DNA from: Tissierellia bacterium | GTDB taxonomy: Bacteria; Bacillota; Clostridia; Tissierellales; Tepidimicrobiaceae | Direction: 5' to 3' | Assembly: GCA_012798935.1 (NCBI GenBank) | Contig: JAAZMG010000186.1 | Span: forward strand, 1 to 19,612 | DNA: 19,612 nucleotides | Translations under genes and position numbers: made by a program | Shown: positions 1-7,321 of the stretch, piece after piece | Layout: each line of letters starts with the position of its first letter | Position numbering within the stretch: position 1 is the first letter of the stretch | The notes under the pieces: generated by a model | Database searches by the model: none | Seen by the model: the letters and a program-made list of their open reading frames with translations, nothing else | Told to the model about the DNA's origin: nothing

Positions 1-2622
1 ACCTGGTATACCATGGTTAATTGCGGGATCAATATGATAAGGTCTGCCTGCTAGGACTATACCTTTAATCCCTTTCTCTTCCATGATTTTTAAGGTTTCT
101 TCTCCTTTTGCCTGTATATCCTCTTTATAATTTGTCATCTCTATCCAAGCTTTATCAACAGCTTTTCTAATTTCTCTATAGGGTATAGAAAAATGTTTTA
201 ACTCATCATTAAGTCTCTTCTTAAGACCACTTTTATCATCAAAACTAATAAAAGGGTTTAAGAACAATATATCTTCTCCTTTCAATTCCTCTACATTATG
301 CTTTATTACCTCTGAATAGCCTGCTACAACAGGGCAATTCAAATGATTATCTGCTTCTTCATCCTCTTTATTCTCATAAAATACTGCAGGATAAAAGATA
401 AATTTAATATCCTTTTCTATTAGATCCATAATATGCCCATGGGAAATCTTTGCTGGATAACATGCTGTTTCGCTAGGTATAGAGCTAATCCCTTTTTCAT
501 AGACCTCCCTGTTAGAATGAGTAGATAAAACTACTCTAAAACCTAATTCGGTAAAAAATGTATGCCAGAAGGGATAATTTTCATAGATATTTAAAACCCT
601 TGGTATTCCTACAGTTCCCCTCTTAGCTTCTTCTACTGATAGAGGTACATAATCAAAAGTTCTCTTATATTTATAATCATATAAATTAGGAATATTCTTT
701 GACTTCTTTTCTATTCCTGCACCTTTTTCACATCTATTTCCTGTTATATACCTTTTACCATCGGAAAATATATTTATGGTTAATAAACAGTTATTGCCAC
801 AACCACCACATTGGCTTCTTTTACTCTTATAGGTAAAATCCTTTAATTGTTCCTTTGGAAGAATAGTAGATTTTGCTCCTTCTTCATACCTTTCTTTAGC
901 TATTAATGCTACCCCTAAAGCACCCATTAATCCTGGAATATCTGGTCTTATTACTCTCCTTCCAGAGACCAATTCAAAACTTCTAAGGATAGCATCACCA
1001 TAGAAAGTTCCCCCTTGAACTACTATTTTTTCCCCTAGTTCCTCAGGATCTCTTATTTTAATTACCTTTTGTAATGCATTTCTAATTACAGAATAGGAAA
1101 GACCTGCTGCAATATCTCCTATAGTAGCCCCTTCTTTTTGTGCCTGTTTCACTTTAGAATTCATAAACACAGTACAACGAGAACCTAAGTCTACTGGATT
1201 TTCAGCCAATAGTCCTTCGTTTAAAAAATCCTCTACAGTCATATTTAATGACTGAGCAAAGGTTTCTAAGAAAGACCCACAACCTGAAGAACAGGCTTCG
1301 TTTAAAAGGATACTATCAATTACTCCATCTTTAATTTTCATACATTTCATGTCCTGGCCACCAATATCCAGAATAAAATCTACCTCTGGTTGGAAAAATT
1401 GAGCTGCTTTATAGTGAGCCATTGTTTCTACCTCTCCTATATCAATATTTAATGCAGCCTTTATAAAATCTTCTCCATATCCGGTAACTGCAGAATAGGT
1501 AATTCTTTCTCCCTCTGGTAACTCACTGTATAGTTCGTTAACTATATCAATTACCAAATCTAAAGGTTTACCCTTGTTGTTTCCATAAAAGGAATAAAGA
1601 ATATTGTTTTTTTCATCTATTAGAATCGCCTTTGTAGTAGTAGAGCCCGCATCAATTCCTAAAAAACATCTACCACTGTGACTACCTATATCTTTATATA
1701 ACATTTTATGGGTTACATGTTCTTCCCTGAATTGTTCCAATTCATCTTTACTAATAAATAATGGTCTTATATTTTTAATCTCTGATTCTATAGGTTTATC
1801 CATATCCGTCAACCTGTTTTTTAATTCTTCAAAACTTATAATCTTTTCCTCTGTTGAAGCAACTGCTGCACCTATAGCTACAAATAACTGAGACTTTTTT
1901 GGAAATATAACCTCGTCATCTTTTAATTTCAGTGTTTCTATAAATCTGTCCCTTAATCCAGATAAAAAGTAAAGTGGTCCACCGAGAAATGCTACTTTCC
2001 CTTTAATAGGCCTACCACAAGCAAGGGTTGATATAGTTTGATTTACTACAGATTGAAATACAGAAGCTGCTATATCCTCCTTTGAAGCTCCTTGGTTGAT
2101 TAGAGACTGAATATCGGTTTTAGCAAAAACTCCACACCTCGAAGCTATAGAATATATAGCTTTATGCCTTATTGCTAATTTATTTAAACCAGCAGCATCC
2201 GTTTCTATTAAAGAAGCCATTTGATCTATAAATGCACCAGTTCCTCCAGCACATATGCTGTTCATTCTTTGTTCCACATTTCCATCTAAATAGGTAATCT
2301 TTGCATCTTCTCCTCCTAATTCAATAGCTACATCTGTCTGTGGGATAAATCTCCTAATACCTGTAGTCGATGCTACTACCTCTTGTATAAAGGGAATATT
2401 AAGCCATTTTTGAACAGAAAGTCCCCCTGAACCAGTAACCATAATAGTTACTCTTTCATTTTTAAACCTTTTATAAGCCTCTAATATTATTTGTTTTACA
2501 CTATTTTTAACATCAGAATAGTGTCTTTGATAGGTACTATATATAAGGTTATAAGAAGAATTTAAAGCTACTAGCTTAACAGTAGTGGAGCCAACGTCTA
2601 AACCTAAATGTATTTTTGTCAT
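1..2622 (-). CDS. Large two-domain acyl-CoA dehydratase activase (partial, C-terminus beyond window)
   Basis: Reading from ATG 2622 to the left edge gives 874 uninterrupted codons; the 3' end is outside. Two BadF/HgdC-type ASKHA ATPase domains are seen. The first (about 1-250) has the phosphate loop GLDVGSTT at 7-14, then GGEDAKI, and cysteines 124 and 163. The second (about 318-565) has GIDAGSTTTK, DIGGQDMK and cysteines 444, 448 and 483. The main cysteine pair is 39 residues apart in both domains, matching the spacing of the 4Fe-4S ligands known in HgdC. A DUF2229-like part follows, with a CGGCGNNC motif. Family members use ATP hydrolysis to push an electron to very low potential for a 2-hydroxyacyl-CoA dehydratase-type partner; very large fusions like this one are common in Clostridia and their substrates are mostly unknown. 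A good promoter lies at 2711-2739. No dehydratase subunit is adjacent inside the window, so the partner is unknown. Confidence 0.93.
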   Translation of the reverse strand, partial: MTKIHLGLDVGSTTVKLVALNSSYNLIYSTYQRHYSDVKNSVKQIILEAYKRFKNERVTIMVTGSGGLSVQKWLNIPFIQEVVASTTGIRRFIPQTDVAIELGGEDAKITYLDGNVEQRMNSICAGGTGAFIDQMASLIETDAAGLNKLAIRHKAIYSIASRCGVFAKTDIQSLINQGASKEDIAASVFQSVVNQTISTLACGRPIKGKVAFLGGPLYFLSGLRDRFIETLKLKDDEVIFPKKSQLFVAIGAAVASTEEKIISFEELKNRLTDMDKPIESEIKNIRPLFISKDELEQFREEHVTHKMLYKDIGSHSGRCFLGIDAGSTTTKAILIDEKNNILYSFYGNNKGKPLDLVIDIVNELYSELPEGERITYSAVTGYGEDFIKAALNIDIGEVETMAHYKAAQFFQPEVDFILDIGGQDMKCMKIKDGVIDSILLNEACSSGCGSFLETFAQSLNMTVEDFLNEGLLAENPVDLGSRCTVFMNSKVKQAQKEGATIGDIAAGLSYSVIRNALQKVIKIRDPEELGEKIVVQGGTFYGDAILRSFELVSGRRVIRPDIPGLMGALGVALIAKERYEEGAKSTILPKEQLKDFTYKSKRSQCGGCGNNCLLTINIFSDGKRYITGNRCEKGAGIEKKSKNIPNLYDYKYKRTFDYVPLSVEEAKRGTVGIPRVLNIYENYPFWHTFFTELGFRVVLSTHSNREVYEKGISSIPSETACYPAKISHGHIMDLIEKDIKFIFYPAVFYENKEDEEADNHLNCPVVAGYSEVIKHNVEELKGEDILFLNPFISFDDKSGLKKRLNDELKHFSIPYREIRKAVDKAWIEMTNYKEDIQAKGEETLKIMEEKGIKGIVLAGRPYHIDPAINHGIPG

Positions 2623-2652
2623 ATTACTGCAGCTAAGCTGCTCTACCCCCTT
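2620..2652 (-). promoter_or_regulatory. Leader with distant Shine-Dalgarno and hairpin before the large activase start
   Basis: The only strong ribosome binding site (AAGGGGG, minus strand, 2646-2652) is 23 bases from the ATG, too far for normal initiation. Between them lies a perfect GCAGC-TTA-GCTGC hairpin (2629-2641). If folded, it would bring the site to about 10 unpaired bases from the ATG. No alternative in-frame start codon sits closer to the site. Folding and function are inferred. Confidence 0.45.
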
Positions 2653-2710
2653 GTATTATTCTACATGGCAAAATGTAAATTTATGCTTTATAACTCATTA
2701 GATTAAATGA

Positions 2711-2739
2711 ATTATAGCATAATTAATTTTTAATTACAA
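2711..2739 (-). promoter_or_regulatory. Sigma-A-type promoter of the large activase
   Basis: On the minus strand TTGTAA (2734-2739) is followed after 17 bases by TATAAT (2711-2716), with an extended TGC just upstream of the -10. The inferred transcript starts near 2704, leaving a leader of about 80 bases before the ATG. Confidence 0.65.
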
Positions 2740-2853
2740 ACATTTGAAACCACATATTTCCCTTGAAAATTAGCCAAATTCTATGGATTTTGCCCTTCCC
2801 CATTGAAAGTTATATTATCTTGATTTTTAACCAGATTTTACTAAATAAAGCAA

Positions 2854-2887
2854 CAAGAAATCTTCCTAGAATCAGGAAGATTTCTTG
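2854..2887 (-). terminator. Rho-independent terminator after the isochorismatase gene
   Basis: A perfect 14-bp stem (2854-2867 with 2874-2887, AGAATC loop) is followed on the minus strand by a T-rich run. The plus-strand flank is also T-rich, so it could work both ways. Confidence 0.85.
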
Positions 2888-2933
2888 TTTATTAAATAAC
2901 TTCCTTTATTTTTGGATAAATAATCAAAGGTTC

Positions 2934-3482
2934 CTATTTGATTAACTTGGATAAAACTTTAAACTCAGGAGTACCAGCTTTTTTCATCAAATCAAAAATT
3001 ACTGTTTCAGTATTTATAACTGCTCCTTTCATATCTCTAATTAAATCCAATCCATTTTTATAGTTTTCCTTAGTCCTAGAACATACTCCATCAGATACTA
3101 CAAAAACATCATAGCCTAAGCCTATTAAATCCCGTGCCGTTTGGAAAACACATACATGGGTTTCCATACCAGTTATGATTATTTTTTTCTTTCCTTCTGC
3201 TTCTAAAGCCGTAATCACTTCATCGGTACAAGCTGTAAACATAGTCTTTTCAAACTTTAGTGCTTTCCCTAAACGGTCATTGATTTCAGGAACTGTTGGC
3301 CCTAATCCTTTTGGATATTGTTCTGTAACTATTATTGGCATATTCATCTCATGGGCTGCTGAAATCAAAATATCTGTATTTTTGATCACTTCTTTACCAT
3401 ACTTCATAGCCGGTGCTAACCTTTCCTGAATATCAATTATTAATAAAAGTGATTCTTCTTTAAATAAGGTAAATTTATTCAT
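2934..3482 (-). CDS. Isochorismatase-family cysteine hydrolase
   Basis: This is a 182-residue single-domain protein of the isochorismatase/nicotinamidase-like fold. The catalytic triad is visible: Asp17 in LIIDIQ, Lys79 in FEKTMF and Cys111 in ETHVCV (numbering from the ATG at 3482). Sequence around the triad (VTEQYPKGLGPTVPEI, TGMETHVCV) fits the YcaC-like hydrolase subgroup. The family cleaves C-N or ester bonds in small amides or isochorismate; the substrate here cannot be told from sequence. A GTG three codons upstream (3491) lies inside the AGGAGGTG ribosome binding site, so the ATG eight bases downstream is the better start. The gene stands alone, with its own terminator at 2854-2887 and the terminator of the next gene upstream at 3539-3566. 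It is probably a cytoplasmic housekeeping hydrolase. Confidence 0.9.
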   Translation of the reverse strand: MNKFTLFKEESLLLIIDIQERLAPAMKYGKEVIKNTDILISAAHEMNMPIIVTEQYPKGLGPTVPEINDRLGKALKFEKTMFTACTDEVITALEAEGKKKIIITGMETHVCVFQTARDLIGLGYDVFVVSDGVCSRTKENYKNGLDLIRDMKGAVINTETVIFDLMKKAGTPEFKVLSKLIK

Positions 3483-3538
3483 AAATTGCACCTCCTACAT
3501 TATTGTTACTTATATCATACCTTATTTTTAAGATTTAA

Positions 3539-3566
3539 AAAAGCGTAGGTTAAAATCTACGCTTTT
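3539..3566 (-). terminator. Rho-independent terminator overlapping the activase stop codon
   Basis: The 10-bp stem AAAAGCGTAG (minus strand, 3557-3566) pairs with CTACGCTTTT (3539-3548) around an 8-base loop and runs into TTTTTT. The TAG stop codon of the upstream gene is inside the stem. Confidence 0.88.
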
Positions 3567-4318
3567 AATTCTTGCCCTAACAAGGCTCCCCCAATAGAAC
3601 CTGCATATCGAGCCAAAGGTTCAGTTTCTACTTTTTCTTCTAGTTTTTGTGATAAAAGTTCAATAAATGGCTCTACTTCACATAAACCTCCTGTTAAGTA
3701 TAATCCCTTTTCTCTACCATGTTTATTTAACATAGAATTAATCCTATATATAATGGAGTTTATAACTCCTCTTGCTATATCTTCCCTTTTAGTACCGCTA
3801 CCTATCAAACTAATTACTTCTGATTCTGCAAAAACAGTACACATACTACTTATCTTAATATCCTTACCTTTTAATGCCATCTCAGCTAATTCATCAATAG
3901 ACACACCTAAAGTATTTGCCATTAATTCTAAGAACCTACCTGTGCCTGCTGCACATTTATCATTCATAGTAAAGTTTATAACTTTTCCACCTTTAATAGT
4001 TATAATCTTTGTGTCTTGTCCACCTATATCTATTACAACACAATTCTTATTTGATAAGTAATGGGCTCCCTTTCCATGACAGGTTATTTCAGTTATAGTT
4101 TTATCTGCATAGGGCACAGCTACTCTACCATAACCAGTGGCTACAACTTTAGCCTTTTCTACATCAATCCCCTTTTCCATAAGTTTATGTCGTATATTAT
4201 TAGAAGTCTCAACGCTACTCCAACCTGTAGCCATAGTAAAATTTAACCTGTTGGCCTCCTTTTCAAATACGGAAACTTTTGACGCAGTAGAACCAATATC
4301 AATTCCTATGTAATACAT
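3557..4318 (-). CDS. Acyl-CoA dehydratase activase, short HgdC/YjiL type
   Basis: This 253-residue protein is a single BadF/BadG/HgdC ASKHA ATPase domain, the usual length for stand-alone archerases. Visible motifs from the ATG are YIGIDIGSTASK (phosphate-1), VATGYGR, IDIGGQDTK (phosphate-2), cysteines 122 in NDKCAAGTGRF and 160 in SSMCTVFAES (expected to bridge a 4Fe-4S cluster between two subunits), and a C-terminal YLTGGLCE...SIGGALLGQ adenosine loop. The family hydrolyses ATP to inject one low-potential electron into a 2-hydroxyacyl-CoA dehydratase or a double-cubane cluster protein. No partner is adjacent; the nearest candidate is the double-cubane protein at 16281-17429. The GTG at 4327 overlaps the AAGGTG ribosome binding site, so ATG 4318 is preferred. 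The gene appears monocistronic. Confidence 0.93.
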   Translation of the reverse strand: MYYIGIDIGSTASKVSVFEKEANRLNFTMATGWSSVETSNNIRHKLMEKGIDVEKAKVVATGYGRVAVPYADKTITEITCHGKGAHYLSNKNCVVIDIGGQDTKIITIKGGKVINFTMNDKCAAGTGRFLELMANTLGVSIDELAEMALKGKDIKISSMCTVFAESEVISLIGSGTKREDIARGVINSIIYRINSMLNKHGREKGLYLTGGLCEVEPFIELLSQKLEEKVETEPLARYAGSIGGALLGQELKA

Positions 4319-4379
4319 ACATATCACACCTTTAATTTATTTTATGCTTCCTTTTATCCTTACTTTGTTTCCCTTAAAA

Positions 4380-4408
4380 ATTATATCATTGTAGTCTTAG
4401 TTTATTAA
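4380..4408 (-). promoter_or_regulatory. Possible promoter of the short activase
   Basis: On the minus strand TATAAT (4380-4385) is preceded by 17 bases and TTAATA (4403-4408), which matches the -35 consensus at 4 of 6 positions. The assignment rests mostly on the perfect -10. Confidence 0.5.
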
Positions 4409-4469
4409 CCATTATAAAAAAAATTAATATGTATCCTTGCTTTGATAAATTTTTATTATACCAATGGGA

Positions 4470-4498
4470 AAAGCTGCCACTCTTACATTGGCAGCTTT
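4470..4498 (-). terminator. Rho-independent terminator after the three-LysM gene
   Basis: A perfect 10-bp stem AAAGCTGCCA/TGGCAGCTTT with a 9-base loop sits 15 bases past the stop codon. The minus-strand tail has only a short T run (TTTT, then CCC). Confidence 0.75.
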
Positions 4499-4512
4499 AG
4501 GATTAGAGGTGT

Positions 4513-5070
4513 TTAGAAGCAAAATACAACACATCTTCTTGGTATACATATTATTTGACCTATTTGTAAATTGTTTGGATCTATCCCTGGGTTGGCGTTT
4601 ATTATTGCCTGCACCGATACATTAAATCTTTGGCTAATTGAAAACAGAGTATCCCCTGCTCTTATGGTATAGAAAAATCCATTTGGACAAGGAGGCATTG
4701 GTGGTGCCATTTGTGGTATACATATTACCTGCCCTATTTGTAGGTTATTTGGATCTATTCCTGGGTTGGCATTTATTATTGCCTGCACCGATACATTAAA
4801 CCTTTGACTAAGGGCAAATAAAGTATCCCCTGCTCTAATTGTATAGAGGAATCCATTTGGACATGGGGGTACTGGAGGCGCCATTTGTGGTATACATATT
4901 ACCTGCCCTATTTGTAAGTTGTTTGGGTCTATTCCTGGGTTTATTGCTGTGATAGCTTCTACAGTCGTGTTGAATCTACGAGCTAATGCAAATAATGTAT
5001 CACCAGATCTAATAGTATAAGCAAAGCTTCCCGCTGGACACCTTTGTTCTATTTCATAATTATCTTTCAT
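4513..5070 (-). CDS. Three-repeat LysM protein, probably spore-associated
   Basis: This 185-residue protein consists almost only of three LysM repeats (about residues 17-61, 75-119 and 133-177, period 58), joined by proline-rich linkers such as MAPPVPPCPNG. LysM modules bind N-acetylglucosamine in peptidoglycan or related glycans. Each repeat has a cysteine just before it (CPNGF) and another near its end (ICIP), which may form disulfides. The tail RRCVVFCF adds two cysteines. There is no signal peptide or membrane segment, which suits a protein made in the mother cell and placed on the forespore. The promoter at 5107-5135 matches sigma-K sites, and that supports a coat or cortex role, though this is inference. 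ATG 5070 follows AAAGGTGG at proper spacing; the GTG at 5079 lies inside that site. It is a paralogue of the next gene upstream. Confidence 0.88.
   Translation of the reverse strand: MKDNYEIEQRCPAGSFAYTIRSGDTLFALARRFNTTVEAITAINPGIDPNNLQIGQVICIPQMAPPVPPCPNGFLYTIRAGDTLFALSQRFNVSVQAIINANPGIDPNNLQIGQVICIPQMAPPMPPCPNGFFYTIRAGDTLFSISQRFNVSVQAIINANPGIDPNNLQIGQIICIPRRCVVFCF
4540..5022 (-). repeat. Three tandem LysM-coding repeats (about 174 bp each)
   Basis: The coding repeats keep a 58-codon period. Repeats 2 and 3 are nearly identical over AGDTLF, RFNVSVQAIINANPGIDPNN and LQIGQ, while repeat 1 (RSGDTLFALARRFNTTVEAI) is a different type. Confidence 0.85.
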
Positions 5071-5106
5071 ACTAACCACCTTTCTTTCATATAGTTATCT
5101 GCAATA

Positions 5107-5135
5107 TATATTATGCTAAAAGGGTGTTAGTTGTT
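5107..5135 (-). promoter_or_regulatory. Sigma-K-like promoter of the three-LysM gene
   Basis: On the minus strand AACA (5132-5135) is followed by 15 bases and GCATAATATA (5107-5116). This fits the known late mother-cell pattern of AC, then GCATAnnnTA. The same arrangement recurs in front of the paralogue at 5943-5971. No good sigma-A -35 is present. Confidence 0.6.
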
Positions 5136-5153
5136 AAAAAAATTATAGAAAGA

Positions 5154-5179
5154 AAAAGGAGCATTTTATTGCTCCTTTT
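5154..5179 (-). terminator. Rho-independent terminator after the four-LysM gene
   Basis: The 10-bp stem AAAAGGAGCA/TGCTCCTTTT with a 6-base loop runs into TTTTTC on the minus strand, 10 bases past the stop codon. Confidence 0.88.
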
Positions 5180-5189
5180 AACCATCTAA

Positions 5190-5906
5190 CTAAAATGTTG
5201 GTATACATATTATTTGACCTATCTGGAGTCTATTTGGATCTATTCCTGGATTTGCTCTCATTATGGCTTCAACGCTTACGCCAAATTGCTGGCTAATACC
5301 AAAGAAGGTATCTCCTGGTCTTATAGCATAATAAAATCCATTTGGGCATGGGGGCGTTGGGGTAACAGGCCTTGGTATGCATATGGTTTGCCCTATTTGA
5401 AGTCTATTTGGATCTATTCCTGGGTTAGCATTTATTATTGCCTGTACTGATATATTAAACTGTTGGCTAAGGGCAAATAAAGTATCTCCTGCTCTTATTG
5501 TATAGAAGAATCCATTTGGGCATGGGGGCATTGGTGGTACAGCTCCTGGTATACATATCCTTTGGCCTATTTGAAGTCTATTTGGATCAACACCTGGATT
5601 TGCTCTCATTATAGCTTCAACACTTACGCCAAATTGTTGACTAAGTCCAAAAAAGGTATCTCCCGGTCTTACTACATGGAAAAATCCATTTGGACAGCTT
5701 GGTTGTGGAGGAGTAACAGCTCCTGGTATACATATTATTCGACCTACCTGTAAATTATTTGGGTCTATTCCTGGGTTTATTGCTGTGATAGCTTCTACAG
5801 TTGTATTAAACCTACGGGCCAATGCGAATAATGTATCACCAGATCTTATAGTATAAGCAAAGCTTCCTGCAGGACACCTTTGCGTTGTTTCATAGTTTTT
5901 GTTCAT
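5190..5906 (-). CDS. Four-repeat LysM protein, probably spore-associated
   Basis: This 238-residue paralogue of the neighbouring LysM gene has four repeats of about 58 residues, proline-rich linkers (AVTPPQPSCPNG, PVTPTPPCPNG) and the same two cysteines per repeat (CPNGF and ICIP). The N-terminus (NYE, then QRCPAGSFAYTIRSGDTLF) is nearly the same as in the smaller protein. Repeats 2 and 4 are one type (PGDTFFG..QQFGVSVEAIMRANPG), while repeat 3 matches repeats 2 and 3 of the paralogue. LysM modules bind glycan of the cortex or cell wall. No signal peptide is seen. ATG 5906 follows AAAGGTGG; the upstream GTG at 5915 lies in that site. Its own sigma-K-like promoter at 5943-5971 and its own terminator show the two genes are separate, similarly timed units. 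Confidence 0.88.
   Translation of the reverse strand: MNKNYETTQRCPAGSFAYTIRSGDTLFALARRFNTTVEAITAINPGIDPNNLQVGRIICIPGAVTPPQPSCPNGFFHVVRPGDTFFGLSQQFGVSVEAIMRANPGVDPNRLQIGQRICIPGAVPPMPPCPNGFFYTIRAGDTLFALSQQFNISVQAIINANPGIDPNRLQIGQTICIPRPVTPTPPCPNGFYYAIRPGDTFFGISQQFGVSVEAIMRANPGIDPNRLQIGQIICIPTF
5199..5858 (-). repeat. Four tandem LysM-coding repeats, order A-B-C-B
   Basis: Classing repeats by their variable residues gives A (RSGDTLFALARRFNTT), B (RPGDTFFG, QFGVSVEAIMRANPG), C (RAGDTLFALSQQFNISVQAIINANPG), then B again. The paralogue reads A-C-C. Confidence 0.75.
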
Positions 5907-5942
5907 ACTAACCACCTTTCTTTCATATTTTTTTATGCACTA

Positions 5943-5971
5943 TATACTATGCTAGAAAAGCGTTAGTTGTT
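5943..5971 (-). promoter_or_regulatory. Sigma-K-like promoter of the four-LysM gene
   Basis: AACA (5968-5971) and GCATAGTATA (5943-5952) are separated by 15 bases on the minus strand. The stretch from TTTTAACAACTAAC to the -10 and again from ATATGAAAGAAAGG to the ATG is shared with the paralogue. Confidence 0.6.
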
Positions 5972-5993
5972 AAAACATAATATATCTTTAAAA

Positions 5994-6012
5994 TAGTTTT
6001 CCTAAAAAACTA
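5994..6012 (-). terminator. Weak possible terminator after the ferredoxin-permease
   Basis: A 7-bp, mostly A-T stem (TAGTTTT/AAAACTA, 5-base loop) lies 11 bases past the stop and is followed by ATTTT on the minus strand. With one G-C pair, the stem is weak. Confidence 0.35.
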
Positions 6013-6023
6013 ATGGGCCGTTT

Positions 6024-6788
6024 TTACACTTCTTTAATTGTTTTTGCCGAATGTTTTTCTTTAGTCCTTTTAACCGTTCCTATTTGTATTGCATTTGCGG
6101 GACACTTTTCTTTAGCTTTTTGAACCTTGTTTTCTACCCCATTTCCTATATTATTATTTATAACTATAGCCTTCTTGTTTTCTACCCTAAAGTATTCTGA
6201 TGCTAATTTTTCGCATATTCCACATCCTATACAATATTCTTCTTTTATTAAAATTGTATCTTCCTCTATTTCTTCCCCTTCCATAGGTATGTCCTCTCTC
6301 TTTACTACTTTTGATATTATATATCCCATAATTAGAATAGATATAGTAGTAAGTATCCATCTAGTGGCCATGAATTTTGGGCTTAAGAATTTAGCCTCAT
6401 TAGCTAACATAGGTACCTTTATAACTGCCCAAGCACTTAATATAACTACAATATTGGATATGCTAGCTCCTTTTTTAAGCAAAGTTTTACATACAGGGAA
6501 AGCTGCATATATGGGGCCTGCCGATACACTTCCAAATAATATAGATATGAGAGGGCCTTTTAATCCAGATTCATCCCCTAGGTTTTCCATTATCACCTTC
6601 TTAGGTACCCAAGCTTCTATTAGTGAAGTAAGTAAAAATACAACAGGCATTATCATAAGCATCTCTTTAATATAATAGCCACTATTTTTTACAGATAAAA
6701 CTGCTTTTTCCGTACTGGTTATAAACAATACTAAGTAAATTAGAACCACAAATACTAAAAATTTATTTTTTTTGAATTTCTCCATCAT
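6024..6788 (-). CDS. Permease half with C-terminal 4Fe-4S ferredoxin domain
   Basis: This 254-residue protein has an N-terminal membrane part with helices near 10-25, 42-60, 78-98, 110-128 and 142-160. The core, with GSVSAGPIYAAFPVCKTLLKKGAS, fits the DUF318/COG0701 permease family (YraQ, ArsP relatives). After a charged linker (165-180) comes a ferredoxin-like domain with Cys186, 189 and 192 (CIGCGIC) and Cys229 in CPANAI, enough for one 4Fe-4S cluster on the cytoplasmic side. Its ATG overlaps the TGA of the upstream permease gene by four bases, with a GGGGGT ribosome binding site, so the two are translationally coupled and probably form one transporter. Substrate is unknown; relatives include an organoarsenical exporter, but no specificity motif is recognised here. 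Coupling of transport to redox state is inference. Confidence 0.82.
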   Translation of the reverse strand: MMEKFKKNKFLVFVVLIYLVLFITSTEKAVLSVKNSGYYIKEMLMIMPVVFLLTSLIEAWVPKKVIMENLGDESGLKGPLISILFGSVSAGPIYAAFPVCKTLLKKGASISNIVVILSAWAVIKVPMLANEAKFLSPKFMATRWILTTISILIMGYIISKVVKREDIPMEGEEIEEDTILIKEEYCIGCGICEKLASEYFRVENKKAIVINNNIGNGVENKVQKAKEKCPANAIQIGTVKRTKEKHSAKTIKEV

Positions 6789-7267
6789 AATATTACCCCC
6801 ATTACCAATGCAATCAATATTGCAAATACAAAGCTTAAACCATTTCTTGCAATGGCAAATTCCTTACCAAACTCCTGCCGTTCTAAATTAAAAGTAACAA
6901 ATCCTACCATTGTCAATGTAGTCAAAAATGCTACTGCCGGTACAATACTAGCACCCATATCTACAATAGAACCCACTAAAGGGAATGCTACAAATGCTGG
7001 AATTAACGTAATGCTACCTACTAATGCTGATATAATAGTAGCTAAAAATACATTAGAACCTCCTAAATACTCTTTAATAACATGGGGAGGAATAAAGGTA
7101 AGGATAAGTCCTATTAAAAACAATATCCCTATTATTTGACCCAACATATTTCCCATCATTTTCTTAGACATCTTCATTGCGTTTAAAGTTCTTTCTTTAT
7201 CCTTAAACATTGATACAATAAACCATGAACCTGTAATAAGCCATAAACCTTTGGTGAAAATATCCAT
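6785..7267 (-). CDS. Permease half (DUF318/COG0701 family)
   Basis: This 160-residue membrane protein has helices near 5-20, 42-62, 72-95, 100-125 and 140-160 and a short cytoplasmic loop with KDKERTLNAMKMSKKMMGNM. The segment LTFIPPHVIKEYLGG..VFLATIISALVGSITLIPAFVAFPL is a half-copy of the COG0701 permease fold, whose full-length members are about twice this size. The missing half is supplied by the following gene, which starts inside this stop codon. AAAGGAGATGGG lies just before ATG 7267. The pair diverges from a Crp/Fnr regulator, with a perfect palindrome (7322-7345) between them, so control by that regulator is likely. Substrate unknown. Confidence 0.8.
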   Translation of the reverse strand: MDIFTKGLWLITGSWFIVSMFKDKERTLNAMKMSKKMMGNMLGQIIGILFLIGLILTFIPPHVIKEYLGGSNVFLATIISALVGSITLIPAFVAFPLVGSIVDMGASIVPAVAFLTTLTMVGFVTFNLERQEFGKEFAIARNGLSFVFAILIALVMGVIL

Positions 7268-7321
7268 AACCCATCTCCTTTCAAAATCATTCTTTTCTAG
7301 TATAATCTAAAATGATATAAT

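Larger units (their letters stand above)
2623..2933. other. Intergenic stretch, 311 bases, no credible gene
   Basis: It holds the leader and promoter of the large activase on the minus strand (2623-2739) and the terminator of the isochorismatase gene (2854-2887). A 60-codon plus-strand frame at 2763-2945 runs through that terminator, has no ribosome binding site and resembles nothing, so it is not called. I see nothing else in 2740-2850. Confidence 0.6.

Noticed and set aside
2763..2945. 60-codon open frame on the plus strand
   Set aside because: It runs through the terminator at 2854-2887, lacks a ribosome binding site and has no recognisable features.
4540..5858. CRISPR-like or satellite repeats
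   Set aside because: The repeats have a period of about 174 bp, stay in frame and encode LysM domains.
3483..5915. GTG starts at 3491, 4327, 5079 and 5915
   Set aside because: Each overlaps the ribosome binding site of an ATG three codons later, so they cannot be the starts.
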